Positions 17,142 to 28,148 are shown, counted from the stretch's first letter. The stretch is 64,000 bases of DNA from Edaphobacillus lindanitolerans (GCF_900156305.1 NZ_FTPL01000002.1:372001-436000), one strand, 5' to 3'. Notes: generated from the letters alone by a model not told the origin. Numbers and translations: made by a program.

Positions 17142-18890
17142 TCAATGCTTCTTCGTATAGTCGCGCTCACGCGGTGGGATGAGCGATACATCGACATCTT
17201 CGTAGCTGAAGTTCGGGGCGGAGACGCCGTCGAACTTGGCCATCGTCGTCTTGAGCCATTCTTCGTCGTTCCGTTTCGGGAAGTCCGGCTTGTAGTGCGC
17301 GCCGCGGCTTTCGTCCCGGTTGAGGGCGCCGAGCGTGATGACGCGTGCCAGGTAGAGCATGTTCTTGAGCTGGCGCGTGAATGCCGCACCCTGGTTGGAC
17401 CAGCGCTGCGTGTCGTTGACGTTGATGTTGTTGTAGCGTTCGAGCAGTTCCTGGATCTTGTAGTCTGTTTCCTGGAGCTGGTCGTTGTAGCGCACAACCG
17501 TTACGTTCTTCGTCATGATCTCGCCGAGCTCTTTGTGGAGGACGTATGCGTTCTCCGTGCCGTCCATGCCCAGGATGTTCTCCCACTTGTCCTGCTCCTG
17601 CTGGACGGCGCCGTCGAAGAGGGTCGAAGACATGTCTTCGGCGTGCTTGTCCAGGCCTTCCATGTACTTGACCGCATTCGGGCCGGCAACCATGCCGCCG
17701 TAGATCGCGGAAAGCAGGGAGTTGGCACCGAGGCGGTTTCCGCCGTGCTGCGAATAGTCGCATTCGCCGGCAGCGAAGAGTCCCGGAATATCGGTCATCT
17801 GATCGTAGTCGACCCAGAGGCCGCCCATCGAATAGTGAACTGCAGGGAAGATCTTCATCGGCACTTTGTGAGGGTCATCGCCGGTGAACTTCTCATAGAT
17901 TTCGATGATGCCGCCGAGCTTGACGTCCAGCTCATGCGGATCTTTATGGGACAGGTCGAGATAGACCATGTTTTCGCCATTGATGCCGAGTTTCTGGTTC
18001 ACGCAGACGTCGAAGATTTCACGCGTCGCGATGTCACGCGGCACGAGGTTCCCGTATGCCGGGTATTTCTCCTCGAGGAAGTACCAAGGCTTGCCGTCTT
18101 TGTAAGTCCAGATCCGGCCGCCTTCACCGCGTGCCGATTCGGACATGAGGCGAAGCTTGTCATCCCCCGGGATTGCCGTCGGGTGGATCTGGATGAACTC
18201 GCCGTTCGCGTAGGTCGCACCCTGCTGATACACGATGGAAGCAGCGGAACCGGTGTTGATGACTGAGTTGGTCGACTTTCCGAAGATGATCCCCGGTCCG
18301 CCCGTCGCCATGATGACGGCGTCAGAACGGAAGGAGACGATTTCCATCGTCTTGAGGTTCTGTGCCATGATCCCGCGGCAGACACCCTCGTCGTCCGTTA
18401 CGATGCCGAGGAACTCCCAGTTCTCGTATTTCTTGACGAGCCCTTCGACTTCATAGCGGCGTACCTGCTCGTCAAGTGCATAGAGGAGCTGCTGCCCCGT
18501 CGTTGCACCGGCAAATGCCGTGCGGTGGTGCATCGTGCCGCCGAAACGGCGGAAGTCGAGAAGACCTTCCGGCGTCCGGCTGAACATGACGCCCATCCGG
18601 TCCATCAGGTGAATGATTCCAGGTGCAGCTTCGGCCATTTTCAGGACCGGAGGCTGGTTGGCCAGGAAGTCACCGCCGTACACGGTGTCATCGAAGTGGA
18701 TCCACGGGGAGTCTCCTTCCCCTTTCGTGTTGACCGCACCGTTGATGCCGCCCTGTGCGCAGACGGAGTGCGAACGTTTAACGGGAACCAATGAAAACAA
18801 TTCAACCGGCGTGCCAGCTTCGGCAGCCTTAATCGTCGCCATCAGGCCGGCAAGACCGCCGCCGACGACGATCAATTTGCTTTTCGCCAT
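17142..18890 (-). CDS. sdhA: Succinate dehydrogenase flavoprotein subunit
   Basis: Oxidises succinate to fumarate using covalently bound FAD; cytoplasmic face of complex II. 582 residues. FAD-binding GGGLAGLMATIKAAEAG (residues 9-25), the flavinylation segment SVCAQGGINGA (near 42-52), catalytic region FIQIHPTAIPG and SESARGEGGRIW, HYSMGGLWVDYDQMTDIPGLFAAGE, and SLLSAIYGGMVAGP are all present. Sits between sdhC (upstream) and sdhB (downstream), as in Bacillus. Confidence 0.98.
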   Translation of the reverse strand: MAKSKLIVVGGGLAGLMATIKAAEAGTPVELFSLVPVKRSHSVCAQGGINGAVNTKGEGDSPWIHFDDTVYGGDFLANQPPVLKMAEAAPGIIHLMDRMGVMFSRTPEGLLDFRRFGGTMHHRTAFAGATTGQQLLYALDEQVRRYEVEGLVKKYENWEFLGIVTDDEGVCRGIMAQNLKTMEIVSFRSDAVIMATGGPGIIFGKSTNSVINTGSAASIVYQQGATYANGEFIQIHPTAIPGDDKLRLMSESARGEGGRIWTYKDGKPWYFLEEKYPAYGNLVPRDIATREIFDVCVNQKLGINGENMVYLDLSHKDPHELDVKLGGIIEIYEKFTGDDPHKVPMKIFPAVHYSMGGLWVDYDQMTDIPGLFAAGECDYSQHGGNRLGANSLLSAIYGGMVAGPNAVKYMEGLDKHAEDMSSTLFDGAVQQEQDKWENILGMDGTENAYVLHKELGEIMTKNVTVVRYNDQLQETDYKIQELLERYNNINVNDTQRWSNQGAAFTRQLKNMLYLARVITLGALNRDESRGAHYKPDFPKRNDEEWLKTTMAKFDGVSAPNFSYEDVDVSLIPPRERDYTKKH

Positions 18891-18943
18891 TTCTTAGTTC
18901 ACTCCTCAGTTCGTTCAATACTAAGCAACAATTATGGAACGGC

Positions 18944-19549
18944 TCACACGAATGCAAAGATTGCGCGGATGCCGATCACGGACAGGGCGATGAACAGCAC
19001 TGTCATGACATATGTCGAGATGCGCTGCGAACGCTGCGACTGGGTGACGCCCCAAGTGACGAGGAACGACCAGAAACCGTTCGCGAAGTGGAATGTCGCC
19101 GAGACGACGCCGACCACGTAGAACGCAACCATCAATGGGCTGGAGAAGATGTCCGCCATCATATCGAAGTCCACTTCCGTGCCGAGCGCCTTCTGGATGC
19201 GCGTCTGCCAGATGTGCCATGCGATGAAGATGACCAGGAACACACCCGTGATCCGCTGCAGCAGGAACATCCAGTTCCGGTACGTGCTGTATCGGTTCAC
19301 GTTCGGCTTCGAGGTGAACGCTATGTACAAGCCGAAAAACGCGTGGAACATGAGCGGAATGTAGATGATGAACCACTCAAGCCAGTTGACGAACGGAAGA
19401 TTGCCCATGAAGCCCGACGCCTTGTTGAACGCTTCCTCACCGCCGGTGGCAAAGTGGTTGACGATCAGGTGCTGGGTCACGAACAGGCCGATCGGTATGA
19501 TCCCGAGCAGCGAGTGCAGCCGGCGCAGGCCAAAATCATAATCTCTCAT
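18944..19549 (-). CDS. sdhC: Succinate dehydrogenase cytochrome b558 subunit
   Basis: Membrane anchor of complex II, 201 residues with five hydrophobic helices and conserved histidines (RRLHSLLGIIPIGLFVTQHL, HAFFGLYIAF, IAWHIWQ, SATFHFANG) that bind two b hemes and form the menaquinone site in the Bacillus-type enzyme. First gene of the sdhCAB operon. The upstream 240 bases separate it from the divergent yslB; I could not settle its promoter there. Confidence 0.96.
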   Translation of the reverse strand: MRDYDFGLRRLHSLLGIIPIGLFVTQHLIVNHFATGGEEAFNKASGFMGNLPFVNWLEWFIIYIPLMFHAFFGLYIAFTSKPNVNRYSTYRNWMFLLQRITGVFLVIFIAWHIWQTRIQKALGTEVDFDMMADIFSSPLMVAFYVVGVVSATFHFANGFWSFLVTWGVTQSQRSQRISTYVMTVLFIALSVIGIRAIFAFV

Positions 19550-19795
19550 GAATTCTTTACCCCCCTTAATAGTGACAAACAGGCAGGCGACGACGCCTCC
19601 GCCTGTCGACGGAAGCGGACGTTGACTGCTTATTTCATCATGATTACAATATTAGGACATGACCATTGTACTCCTCCCCCTTAGGGAAATCAAGGCGACC
19701 GACACAAATTCGACAAGAGCCGCCAAACCGGCTCCGGGGCAGCAGAAAGCCGTGCCGGGGGAGTTTTTTGGATCAATACGGAAGAGGCGATGAGA

Positions 19796-20206
19796 GTGAC
19801 TTCGGAAAACGGGACGACTGAACAAGGCGGGGTTCCCCGCTTCGGATATGAACTGATCAGGGACCATGTGCTCCCGTCCGTGCTGGGCAAGCATGAGGAG
19901 GATATCCTTTACTGGGCCGGGAAGGAACTTTCACGTTCTTTCCCGCTGTTCCAGATGGACGAGGCACCCGACTTCTTCCGCGAAGCGGGATGGGGCGGGC
20001 TGTCACTCCGGCAGCAAAGCAGAAAAGAAGCCGAATGGCTGCTTGACACGGATCCGGAATATGTCAGGCGCGGCAACCGTTCGTACATGCTCGAGGCCGG
20101 TTTCCTGTCCGGGCAGTTCGGCAAGATCCATGAATGCGTCTGCGAGTGCCGGCCCGAAACGGACAGGAAAACAGGCCGGGTCCGGCTCCTGCTCGTCTGG
20201 GAATGA
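19796..20206 (+). CDS. yslB: YslB-like DUF2507 protein
   Basis: Soluble protein of about 136 residues of the DUF2507 family, next to sdhC as in B. subtilis. Recognised by FGYELIRDHVLPSVLGKHE, ILYWAGKELSR and the C-terminal MLEAGFLSGQFGKIHECVCE. The function is not known to me; the fold resembles small V4R-like ligand domains. AAGAGG lies eight bases before the GTG at 19796 and only two before the ATG at 19790, so I prefer GTG. Divergent from the sdh operon and convergent with the DUF1992 gene, with a shared terminator. Confidence 0.85.
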   Translation: MTSENGTTEQGGVPRFGYELIRDHVLPSVLGKHEEDILYWAGKELSRSFPLFQMDEAPDFFREAGWGGLSLRQQSRKEAEWLLDTDPEYVRRGNRSYMLEAGFLSGQFGKIHECVCECRPETDRKTGRVRLLLVWE

Positions 20207-20226
20207 CCCATTAACGAATGACATTC

Positions 20227-20267
20227 AAAAAGGCCGTGCAGGGGGATTCCCCTGCACGGCCTCTTTT
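20227..20267. terminator. Bidirectional terminator yslB / DUF1992 gene
   Basis: Long hairpin AGGCCGTGCAGGGG / CCCCTGCACGGCCT with AAAAA on the left and TTTT on the right, serving the convergent genes on both sides. Confidence 0.85.
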
Positions 20268-20280
20268 CATCTGTCTCCGG

Positions 20281-20649
20281 TCACCATTTCAGCTTGTCCT
20301 GGATCTGGCGGTTGTACTCTTTGAATGCGCTGCTGTTCGTACTTACGCCTTTTTTCGAAAGCAGTGAGTTCATCTTTTTCATCTGCTTGTTGTATGCCGC
20401 TTCCAGTTCGGTCTTGGTGTCTGCCGGCGCATGGTTGATCCGGCTGCCCAGCTCGGTCATTTCCTTCTGGACAAACATCGCTTCGTCATCATATCCGCTG
20501 TTTTTCAGGATCCGGACCGCCATCCGGATGTCCGCTGGCAGATGTTCGAACTCGTCTTTCGGGAGCGGCTTGCCGCGCCCGGGCAGATGTTCGAATTTGC
20601 CTTCTTCCCTTGCTTTCCGGATCGCGTCTTCGATGAGGATCCAATTCAT
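20281..20649 (-). CDS. DUF1992 (DnaJC28-like) protein
   Basis: 122-residue soluble protein. The DUF1992 core is clear: IEDAIRKAREEGKFEHLPGRGKPL, then LPADIRMAVRILKNSGY and EEMTELGSRI-like helices. Members resemble the conserved region of DnaJ homologue C28 but lack a J domain; no biochemical role is established that I know of. GGGAGG lies seven bases before the ATG. It starts 15 bases after the uvrC stop, so it is probably co-transcribed with uvrC; in B. subtilis lysC occupies this region instead. Confidence 0.85.
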   Translation of the reverse strand: MNWILIEDAIRKAREEGKFEHLPGRGKPLPKDEFEHLPADIRMAVRILKNSGYDDEAMFVQKEMTELGSRINHAPADTKTELEAAYNKQMKKMNSLLSKKGVSTNSSAFKEYNRQIQDKLKW

Positions 20650-20664
20650 GCCCTTTCCTCCCGT

Positions 20665-22455
20665 TCACTCTTTTGCAGCATCCTGTTCCCTGAAGTAACC
20701 GGCAACCGTTTCGGCAACCGTCTGCGGGAGTCCGGCCTCGGTCAATTGTTCCGGCGTCGCTTCCCGGATCTTCTTCACCGATCCGAAATGCCGGAGCAGC
20801 TGGGTTTTGCGCTTCGGTCCGACGCCCGGGATGCCGTCGAGCGAGGAACTGAGCGACTTCGCTCCCCTGCGCTGACGGTGGAAGGTGATGGCAAACCGGT
20901 GGACCTCGTCCTGGATCCGCTGCAACAGATAGAACCCTTCACTCGTCCGCTTCAGCGGCACGACTTCGGGCGGGTCGCCGTAAAGCAGCAGTGCCGTCTG
21001 GTGCTTGTCGTCTTTCGCGAGTCCGGCAATCGGGATATCGAGCCCGAGTTCATCCTCCACCACTTCCCTGGCGGCGCTGATCTGCCCTTTTCCGCCGTCG
21101 ATGAGGATCAGGTCGGGCAGCGGCAGGCCGTCCTTCAATACGCGGACGTATCGTCTTCGGACCACTTCCCTCATCGCTCCGTAGTCGTCATGCCGGGCAG
21201 CGGCCTTCGTCTTGTACTTCCGGTAGTTTTTCTTCTCGGGGCGGCCATCGACGAACGTCACCATCGCGGACACCGCTTCCGCCCCGTAAGTATGGGAATT
21301 ATCGAAGGCTTCGATGCGGAGAGGCACGGCAATCCCCATCGCCTCCCCGAGTTCTTCGCATGCCCCGACCGTCCGCTGTTCCTGGCGCTCGATGAGCTGG
21401 AACTTTTCGGACAGCGCGATGCTGGCATTTTTGGAGGCAAGCCGGACGAGGTCTTTTTTCTTCCCGCGCTGGGGCACGCTCACTTTCACGCCGAGTAGAG
21501 TCTGGACGATCTCCACTTCCGTCCGTTCAGGCAGGAAGATCTCCTTCGGCAGCAGGTGTTCGGACTTGCTGTAAAACTGGCCGATGTACGTAAGGAACTC
21601 CTCTTCCGGATCCCGGTAGATCGGGAACAGCGAAACATCCCGTTCGATCAGCTTCCCCTGGCGGATGAAGAACACCTGGACGCACATCCATCCCTTGTCT
21701 ACCGCATAGCCGAAAACGTCCCGGTCCGTCATGTCGGTCGTCGTCATCTTCTGCTTCTCCATGACCGTCTCGATATGGGTGATCTGGTCACGGTATTCCT
21801 TCGCCCGCTCAAACTCCAGCTCCTCCGCGGCCTTGTTCATCTTATCGGTCAGTTCACGCTTGACGTCCTTGTAGCCGCCGTTCAGGAATTTCGCAATCCC
21901 GTCCGTCAGTTCTTTGTATGTGTCGGCGGACACTTCGTTGACGCAGGGGGCAAGGCACTGCCCGAGGTGATAATACAGGCAGACCCGGTCCGGGAGAGTT
22001 TGGCATTTGCGCAGTGGATAAAGCCGGTCGAGCAGTTTTTTCGTCTCGCTTGCCGCATAGGCATTCGGATAGGGGCCGAAGTATTTCCCCTTGTCTTTCT
22101 TCACCTTGCGGGTGATGATGAGCCGGGGATGGCGCTCGGCGGTGATTTTAATATACGGATACGTCTTGTCATCCTTCAGCATGATGTTGTATTTCGGATC
22201 ATGCTTCTTGATCAGGTTCAGTTCCAGTATGAGCGCTTCGATATCCGAAGATGTGACAATGTATTCGAAATCCTCGATTTCGGAGACGAGCCGCTGGGTT
22301 TTGGCGTCATGGGATCCCGTGAAATAGGAGCGGACCCGGTTTTTCAGGACTTTCGCCTTGCCGACGTAGATGATCGTCCCCTGCCGGTCCTTCATGAGGT
22401 AGCAGCCGGGCTGATCCGGCAAGATTGCCAGCTTTTGCTGAATGCGTTCGTTCAT
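20665..22455 (-). CDS. uvrC: UvrABC excinuclease subunit C
   Basis: Makes both incisions in nucleotide excision repair. Start chosen at the ATG giving [29 protein letters not shown] is seven bases upstream, while the longer open frame runs into the trxA terminator. 596 residues. GIY-YIG nuclease domain at residues 15-95 ([25 protein letters not shown]), UVR motif [18 protein letters not shown], central and RNase H-like C-terminal nuclease ([24 protein letters not shown]), and a final helix-hairpin-helix ([21 protein letters not shown]). Confidence 0.97.
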   Translation of the reverse strand: MNERIQQKLAILPDQPGCYLMKDRQGTIIYVGKAKVLKNRVRSYFTGSHDAKTQRLVSEIEDFEYIVTSSDIEALILELNLIKKHDPKYNIMLKDDKTYPYIKITAERHPRLIITRKVKKDKGKYFGPYPNAYAASETKKLLDRLYPLRKCQTLPDRVCLYYHLGQCLAPCVNEVSADTYKELTDGIAKFLNGGYKDVKRELTDKMNKAAEELEFERAKEYRDQITHIETVMEKQKMTTTDMTDRDVFGYAVDKGWMCVQVFFIRQGKLIERDVSLFPIYRDPEEEFLTYIGQFYSKSEHLLPKEIFLPERTEVEIVQTLLGVKVSVPQRGKKKDLVRLASKNASIALSEKFQLIERQEQRTVGACEELGEAMGIAVPLRIEAFDNSHTYGAEAVSAMVTFVDGRPEKKNYRKYKTKAAARHDDYGAMREVVRRRYVRVLKDGLPLPDLILIDGGKGQISAAREVVEDELGLDIPIAGLAKDDKHQTALLLYGDPPEVVPLKRTSEGFYLLQRIQDEVHRFAITFHRQRRGAKSLSSSLDGIPGVGPKRKTQLLRHFGSVKKIREATPEQLTEAGLPQTVAETVAGYFREQDAAKE

Positions 22456-22471
22456 CATTTGATCACCTGCC

Positions 22472-22505
22472 AAAAAAACCGGGCCCCTCAAAAAGGTCCC
22501 GGTTT
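22472..22505 (-). terminator. Terminator after trxA
   Basis: Minus-strand hairpin AAACCGGGACC / GGGCCCGGTTT with a T-rich loop, followed by TTTTTGG. It overlaps the upstream extension of the uvrC frame and supports the shorter uvrC start. Confidence 0.8.
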
Positions 22506-22517
22506 CCGTCGTTTCTG

Positions 22518-22832
22518 TTACGCGTGTTGTTCAATGAACTGGACAAGCTTCTCTTTCGGATTGAACCCGACCACTTTGTCCACGATTTCGCCGTCTTTGA
22601 AGAGGACGAGCGTCGGGATGGACATGATGCCGTACTTGCCGGCTGTTTCCTGGTTTTCATCGACGTCCACTTTGACGATCTGGACTTTGTTGCCGATTTC
22701 GGCATCCACTTCTTCAAGCACAGGCGCGATCATCTTGCACGGTCCGCACCATGTTGCCCAGAAGTCGACGAGGACGAGCCCGTCAGAAACTTTGCTTTGG
22801 AAATCCTGGTCTGTTGCATGTTGAATAGCCAA
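22518..22832 (-). CDS. trxA: Thioredoxin
   Basis: Dithiol-disulfide redox protein of the cytoplasm. 104 residues, full-length, with active site [10 protein letters not shown] (C29 and C32), the buried aspartate in LVDFWA, cis-proline loop in [11 protein letters not shown], and [16 protein letters not shown]. Start is TTG with AAGGAGG nine bases upstream. Followed by a terminator; preceded by about 285 bases that separate it from etfA. Confidence 0.98.
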   Translation of the reverse strand: MAIQHATDQDFQSKVSDGLVLVDFWATWCGPCKMIAPVLEEVDAEIGNKVQIVKVDVDENQETAGKYGIMSIPTLVLFKDGEIVDKVVGFNPKEKLVQFIEQHA

Positions 22833-23073
22833 TTTGGAGATCCTCCTTATTAATCAGGCAAGATCACAACCGATCAGGTCATGCCGGTGCGTCTGCGGCA
22901 TCCGGCCGCCCTTCCCGCCGGTTGCGGAAAGCTGCCTCTTTTTAGTAGCGCTGAAAACAGTATATCATGCGGCCCGAAGACGGGGCGAATGTTCTGCCCA
23001 CGGTTGCCGTGCTCCCCTTGCCGCACTTGCGGCAGTGCGTTTCATACCATCCAATGATCGGAATCACCGGAAC

Positions 23074-23110
23074 AAAAGGGGCCCCCGGAGTAGTCAAATA
23101 CCCGGAGGCC
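23074..23110 (-). terminator. Terminator after etfA
   Basis: Minus-strand GGCCTCCGG pairs with CCGGGGGCC (one G-U) around a 13-base loop and is followed by CCTTTTG, just after the etfA stop. Ends the fadR-fadB-etfB-etfA unit. Confidence 0.7.
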
Positions 23111-23117
23111 GGAAGGA

Positions 23118-24095
<978 letters not shown>

Positions 24096-24129
24096 AATTA
24101 CCCCTCCTGGTTCGAATATTCCGCTCAGA

Positions 24130-24903
24130 TCAGATGACTTTCGCTTCGGTGCGGAGAAGTCCGACCAGCTCTTTCACCTGGTCCTGAAGATCCCCTTCCA
24201 GAATCCGTCCCGCAGCCTTTTCAGGCGGGAGGAAGATCTCAACTCGCTCCGTCTTCGCTTCGACATCATCTTCGTCGAGATCGAGATCGTCGAGCTCCAG
24301 TTCTTCGAGAGGCTTCTTTTTCGCTTTCATGATGCCCGGAAGAGACGGATAGCGCGGGTCATTGAGGCCCTGCTGAGCCGTTGCAAGCAGCGGGAGCTGC
24401 GCTTCGATCGTTTCCGAGTCGCCTTCGACATCGCGGACGATGTTCGCTTTATCCCCGTCGATCTTCAGTTCGGTGATCGTGGTCACGTAATTGATGTCGA
24501 GGAGTTCGGCGATGCGCGGACCGACCTGGCCGGAGCCGCCGTCGATGGCCACGTTCCCGGCAAGGATCAGGTCTGCTTCCTTGTCTTTCAGGTACTCGGC
24601 GATGATCGCCGCAGCCGTGTACTCATCGATGTCATCCAGGTCGTCCTCCGTGTTGATCAGGACTGCTTTGTCTGCGCCCATCGCGAGTGCCGTGCGGAGC
24701 TGCTTTTCGGCATCCTCTCCCCCGAGCGTAAGCACCGTCACTTCCCCGCCGTGCTCGTCGCGCACGCGGATCGCTTCCTCGACTGCATATTCGTCATACG
24801 GGTTGATGATGAATTCCGCCCCGTCTTCTGCAATTTCACCATTCTGTACGGAAATCTTCTCTTCCGTGTCGAACGTCCGTTTCACCAGTGCATAGATGTT
24901 CAT
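24130..24903 (-). CDS. etfB: Electron transfer flavoprotein beta subunit
   Basis: Small ETF subunit (AMP-binding fold) that forms the heterodimer with EtfA. 257 residues. Typical features: VKRTFDTEEKI near the N-terminus, INPYDEYAVEEAIRVRDEHGGEVTVLTLG, ALAMGADKAVLI, and the ETF-beta signature region LILAGNVAIDGGSGQVGPRIAELL. Upstream fadB and downstream etfA place it in a beta-oxidation operon under the FadR promoter. Confidence 0.97.
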   Translation of the reverse strand: MNIYALVKRTFDTEEKISVQNGEIAEDGAEFIINPYDEYAVEEAIRVRDEHGGEVTVLTLGGEDAEKQLRTALAMGADKAVLINTEDDLDDIDEYTAAAIIAEYLKDKEADLILAGNVAIDGGSGQVGPRIAELLDINYVTTITELKIDGDKANIVRDVEGDSETIEAQLPLLATAQQGLNDPRYPSLPGIMKAKKKPLEELELDDLDLDEDDVEAKTERVEIFLPPEKAAGRILEGDLQDQVKELVGLLRTEAKVI

Positions 24904-24925
24904 ATTCCATCCTCCCCTTCGAATG

Positions 24926-25699
24926 TTATTTCCCTTTAAATTCAGGCTTCCGCTTTTCGATGAAGGCGGCGATGCCTTCCTTGGCGTCTTCGGATACGAA
25001 GACTTCCCCGAACGATCCGGCTTCCGCCTTCACGCCCTCGTGGAATCCAGCATGTTTTCCATACTGGAGCATGCGGAGTGCCGCGCGCACGGACACCGGG
25101 CTCATGCCGGCGATTTTGCGTGCGGTCTTAAGCGTTTCGTCAAGCAGCTCTTCTTCGCCGAACGCCCGGTTGGCGAGTCCCCAGCTGACGGCTTCCTCGC
25201 CGGTGATCGGCTCGGCCGTCAGCATCATCTCCGCCGCTTTTGCAGGGCCGACATACCTCGGCAGCCGCTGCGTCCCGGCAAACCCCGGGATCAGACCCAG
25301 TGAAAGTTCCGGCAGGCCCATCTTTGCGCCGTTCGTGACGAACCGCATATGGCAGGCCATGGCCAGTTCCAGGCCGCCGCCGAGCGCCGCACCGTGAATC
25401 GCCGCAATCACCGGCTTCGGGAAGTTCTCGAGCCTTTCGAACACTTGCTGGCCCCCTTCGGCCAGCCGGCTGAACCCCTCGCCTGTTTCGACTTCCGTGA
25501 ATTCTTTGATGTCTGCACCCGCTGAGAAGAAACGTCCTTCCCCGTGCAGGACAATGACCCGTACTTCGGAATCGTTTTCAACGCTGTCGAGCAGTTCCCC
25601 GATTTCGCGGATCAGCCCTTGTGAAAGCGCATTCGCGGGAGGCCGCGAAATGGCGGCTATCGCCAGTCCGTCCTTCTTCTCCACATTCAGGAATTCCAT
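24926..25699 (-). CDS. fadB: Enoyl-CoA hydratase/isomerase (crotonase family)
   Basis: Hydrates trans-2-enoyl-CoA in beta-oxidation. 257 residues, one crotonase domain. CoA-binding SAGADIKEF (about 62-70), oxyanion-hole [15 protein letters not shown], and the catalytic glutamates: one in GGLELA (near 109), the other in [21 protein letters not shown] (near 129). It follows fadR by 16 bases. The name follows its B. subtilis counterpart in the fadR-fadB-etfBA operon; it is a monofunctional hydratase, unlike E. coli FadB. Confidence 0.94.
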   Translation of the reverse strand: MEFLNVEKKDGLAIAAISRPPANALSQGLIREIGELLDSVENDSEVRVIVLHGEGRFFSAGADIKEFTEVETGEGFSRLAEGGQQVFERLENFPKPVIAAIHGAALGGGLELAMACHMRFVTNGAKMGLPELSLGLIPGFAGTQRLPRYVGPAKAAEMMLTAEPITGEEAVSWGLANRAFGEEELLDETLKTARKIAGMSPVSVRAALRMLQYGKHAGFHEGVKAEAGSFGEVFVSEDAKEGIAAFIEKRKPEFKGK

Positions 25700-25715
25700 C
25701 CGAACTTCATCCCCT

Positions 25716-26300
25716 TCAGTCGGCTTTCATGCCTTTCATGAGCAGCCTATGTACATTCGGCGCCAGTTTCATTAAATCATATTTCTGCTCATTCATCACC
25801 CATGAGGTGATAATTTCATCCATGGTGCCAAAAACCATCTGCCGTGCCAGGCGGATATCCATCTCTTCTTCAAATTCCCCGCGCTCGATTCCTTCCGCAA
25901 GGATCCGGTCCAGTAGTGCAAGATAGTCCTTGAGCACGTTGTTGATCTTATGCCGAAGATCTTTGTTGGACTGGCGGAGCTCAAGCTGCGTGACGATCGC
26001 AAGATGATGGTCCGAATAGAGGACACGGAAATGGTTCTCGATCATCCGGAACAGCTTCTCCTCGGAAGACACATCCTCCTCGAGGATTTTCTGAAGGTTT
26101 TCCACGAAGATCGACATCTTCTCGCGGAACACCGAAACGAGGATATCTTCTTTGTTCTTAAAGTAAAGATAGATGGTCCCATCTGCGACGCCCGCCTGTT
26201 TTGCAATCTTGGAAACTTGTGCCTGGTGATACCCGTTCTCCGCAATCACAATGACCGCAGCGTCCACAATCTGTTTGTATTTCGGTTTGTTCCGTTTCAA
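25716..26300 (-). CDS. fadR: FadR, TetR-family repressor of fatty-acid degradation
   Basis: Represses beta-oxidation genes; long-chain acyl-CoA releases it from DNA. About 194 residues. N-terminal [28 protein letters not shown], then [19 protein letters not shown], the TetR recognition helix; C-terminal ligand domain includes [19 protein letters not shown]. Start is uncertain: I favour TTG at 26300 because GGTGGTGG lies five bases upstream and the protein then begins like B. subtilis FadR (KRNKPKYKQ); TTG or GTG codons at 26315-26309 are alternatives. A complete FadR operator covers its own promoter, so it should be autoregulated. Confidence 0.93.
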   Translation of the reverse strand: MKRNKPKYKQIVDAAVIVIAENGYHQAQVSKIAKQAGVADGTIYLYFKNKEDILVSVFREKMSIFVENLQKILEEDVSSEEKLFRMIENHFRVLYSDHHLAIVTQLELRQSNKDLRHKINNVLKDYLALLDRILAEGIERGEFEEEMDIRLARQMVFGTMDEIITSWVMNEQKYDLMKLAPNVHRLLMKGMKAD

Positions 26301-26328
26301 AGATTCCACCACCAAAGAAAAAGAAATA

Positions 26329-26382
26329 TGAATGACTATTCATTCATATTTCTATATTAGACTGCATATAGGTGTGTGTCAA
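26329..26382 (-). promoter_or_regulatory. fadR-fadB-etfBA promoter with FadR operator
   Basis: Consensus -35 TTGACA (26382-26377), 17-base spacer, -10 TAATAT (26359-26354), then TGAATGACTATTCATTCA on the plus strand (26329-26346). This equals the known FadR consensus TGAATGAMTANTCATTCA at every position and lies over the expected +1, a clear repressor arrangement. Confidence 0.92.
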
Positions 26383-26388
26383 GCCATC

Positions 26389-28101
26389 TCAGGATCCGAC
26401 TTTTTCAGGGTCCGGCTCTTGATCCAGCTTCTTTTTCTCCTCATCCACGAGCTTGCGCCTGAGGATCTTTCCGACCGCCGTCTTCGGCAGCTCCTCACGG
26501 AATTCATACAGCCTCGGGACTTTATAGGATGCGAGATGCTTCCGGCAGAACTGATTGAGTTCGTCTTCCGTTGCTTCCTGTCCCTTCTTGAGGACGATAT
26601 AGGCCTTCACGGTCTCTCCCCTGTAAGGATCCGGGACGCCTGCCACCACACACTCCATGATGGCCGGATGTTCATAGAGCACTTCCTCTATGTCTCTCGG
26701 ATAAACATTATACCCGCTCGCGATGATCATGTCCTTTTTCCGGTCGACGATGTAGAAATAGCCGTCCTCGTTCATATAGCCCAGATCGCCGGTGAGCAGC
26801 CACCCGTCCTTGAGTGTGGCTGCTGTCTCTTCCGGACGGTTCCAGTAGCCCTTCATCACCTGGGGACCCTTCACCGCAATTTCTCCGATTTCTCCCGGAG
26901 CGAGCGGTTCCGTCGTGCCGTTCCGGAACACGGCGGCCTCCGTGTTCGGCCAAGGGACGCCGATCGACCCTTTCCTGCGCTCCCCGTCTTCCCAGATCAG
27001 GTTGGCGTGCGTGACCGGTGACGTTTCCGACAGCCCGTATCCTTCGACGAGCTTCCCTTTCGTGATCGTTTCGAATTTCTCCTGGACATCGACCGGCAGC
27101 GGGGCCGAACCGCTCAGACAGGCCTTGATCGAAGACATATCGTATTTTCCGAGATCGGGATGGTTCAGAAGTCCGATATAGATCGTCGGGGCACCCGGGA
27201 ACAACGTCGGCGACTGCTTGTCGATAAGCTTCAGCACCGTTTCCGGATCGAATTTCGGGACGAGCACCATCTTGTTGGCCTGGGAGACGGCAAGGACGAG
27301 GACGGTAGTCATCCCGTATACATGGAAGAACGGGAGGATTCCGAGGATGGTCTCTTCTCCGGGTGTGCACTTGTACATCCACGCATCACACATCTTGGCG
27401 TTCGCCGTCAGATTCCGGTGCGTCAGCATGACGCCCTTCGGCGATCCCGTCGTCCCGCCCGTGTACTGCAGGAGCGCCACATCATCCGGCTGAGGGCCGT
27501 CGAGCGCGATCGGCTCCGGCTCCGACCGTTTGACGGCTTCCGTGAACAGATGGTTCCTGCCGCGGTGCTCGACCTTGACGGTCATGCCGTACTCTTTCCG
27601 CTGGACGAACGGATACAGAAGATTCTTCGGAAACGGGAGGTAGTCCTTGATGCCGGTGATGATGACCTGCTCCAGATCCGTCTCTCCGATGATCCGGGCG
27701 ATCCTCGGATAAAGAATGTCCAGCCCGACAATCACCTTCGCGCCCGAATCCTTCATCTGATAGGCCAGTTCCTTTTCCGTGTACAGCGGATTCGTCTGGA
27801 CCACAATGCCGCCCGCATAGAGAATCCCGTAGAACGCCATGACATTCTGCGGACAGTTCGGGAGCATGATGGCGACCCGGTCCCCTTCGCGCACGCCGAG
27901 ATTCCTCAAATAGTTGCCGAATTGAAGCGCAGACTCATACAGCTCCCGGAATGTCACTTCCCTGCCGAGGAAATGGATGGCGACTTTGTCGGGGTGACGT
28001 TCTGCCGATCGGGTGAGGCCCGCCTGAAGCGGCTCTTCGGGAATATCGACAACCGGCGGAACTTCCTGCGGGTAGTGCTTAAGCCATGGTTTGGCCGTCA
28101 T
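26389..28101 (-). CDS. lcfA: Long-chain fatty-acid-CoA ligase
   Basis: Activates fatty acids with ATP and CoA; first step of their degradation. 570 residues of the ANL adenylate-forming superfamily. P-loop YTGGTTGSPKGVMLTHRN (about 210-227), A5 motif VEGYGLSETSP, A7 WLLTGDLGYMNEDGYFYIVDRKKDMI, and the C-terminal lysine in LPKTAVGKILRRKL. Start at the ATG with GGAGA six bases upstream; a TTG two codons earlier is too close to that site. It has its own promoter and lies upstream of fadR, with no terminator visible between them, so it may also read into the fad operon. Confidence 0.96.
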   Translation of the reverse strand: MTAKPWLKHYPQEVPPVVDIPEEPLQAGLTRSAERHPDKVAIHFLGREVTFRELYESALQFGNYLRNLGVREGDRVAIMLPNCPQNVMAFYGILYAGGIVVQTNPLYTEKELAYQMKDSGAKVIVGLDILYPRIARIIGETDLEQVIITGIKDYLPFPKNLLYPFVQRKEYGMTVKVEHRGRNHLFTEAVKRSEPEPIALDGPQPDDVALLQYTGGTTGSPKGVMLTHRNLTANAKMCDAWMYKCTPGEETILGILPFFHVYGMTTVLVLAVSQANKMVLVPKFDPETVLKLIDKQSPTLFPGAPTIYIGLLNHPDLGKYDMSSIKACLSGSAPLPVDVQEKFETITKGKLVEGYGLSETSPVTHANLIWEDGERRKGSIGVPWPNTEAAVFRNGTTEPLAPGEIGEIAVKGPQVMKGYWNRPEETAATLKDGWLLTGDLGYMNEDGYFYIVDRKKDMIIASGYNVYPRDIEEVLYEHPAIMECVVAGVPDPYRGETVKAYIVLKKGQEATEDELNQFCRKHLASYKVPRLYEFREELPKTAVGKILRRKLVDEEKKKLDQEPDPEKVGS

Positions 28102-28148
28102 GATCAATCTCCTTTCTCCTCTTCAATCGTTAGAATATTCCTATTTTA

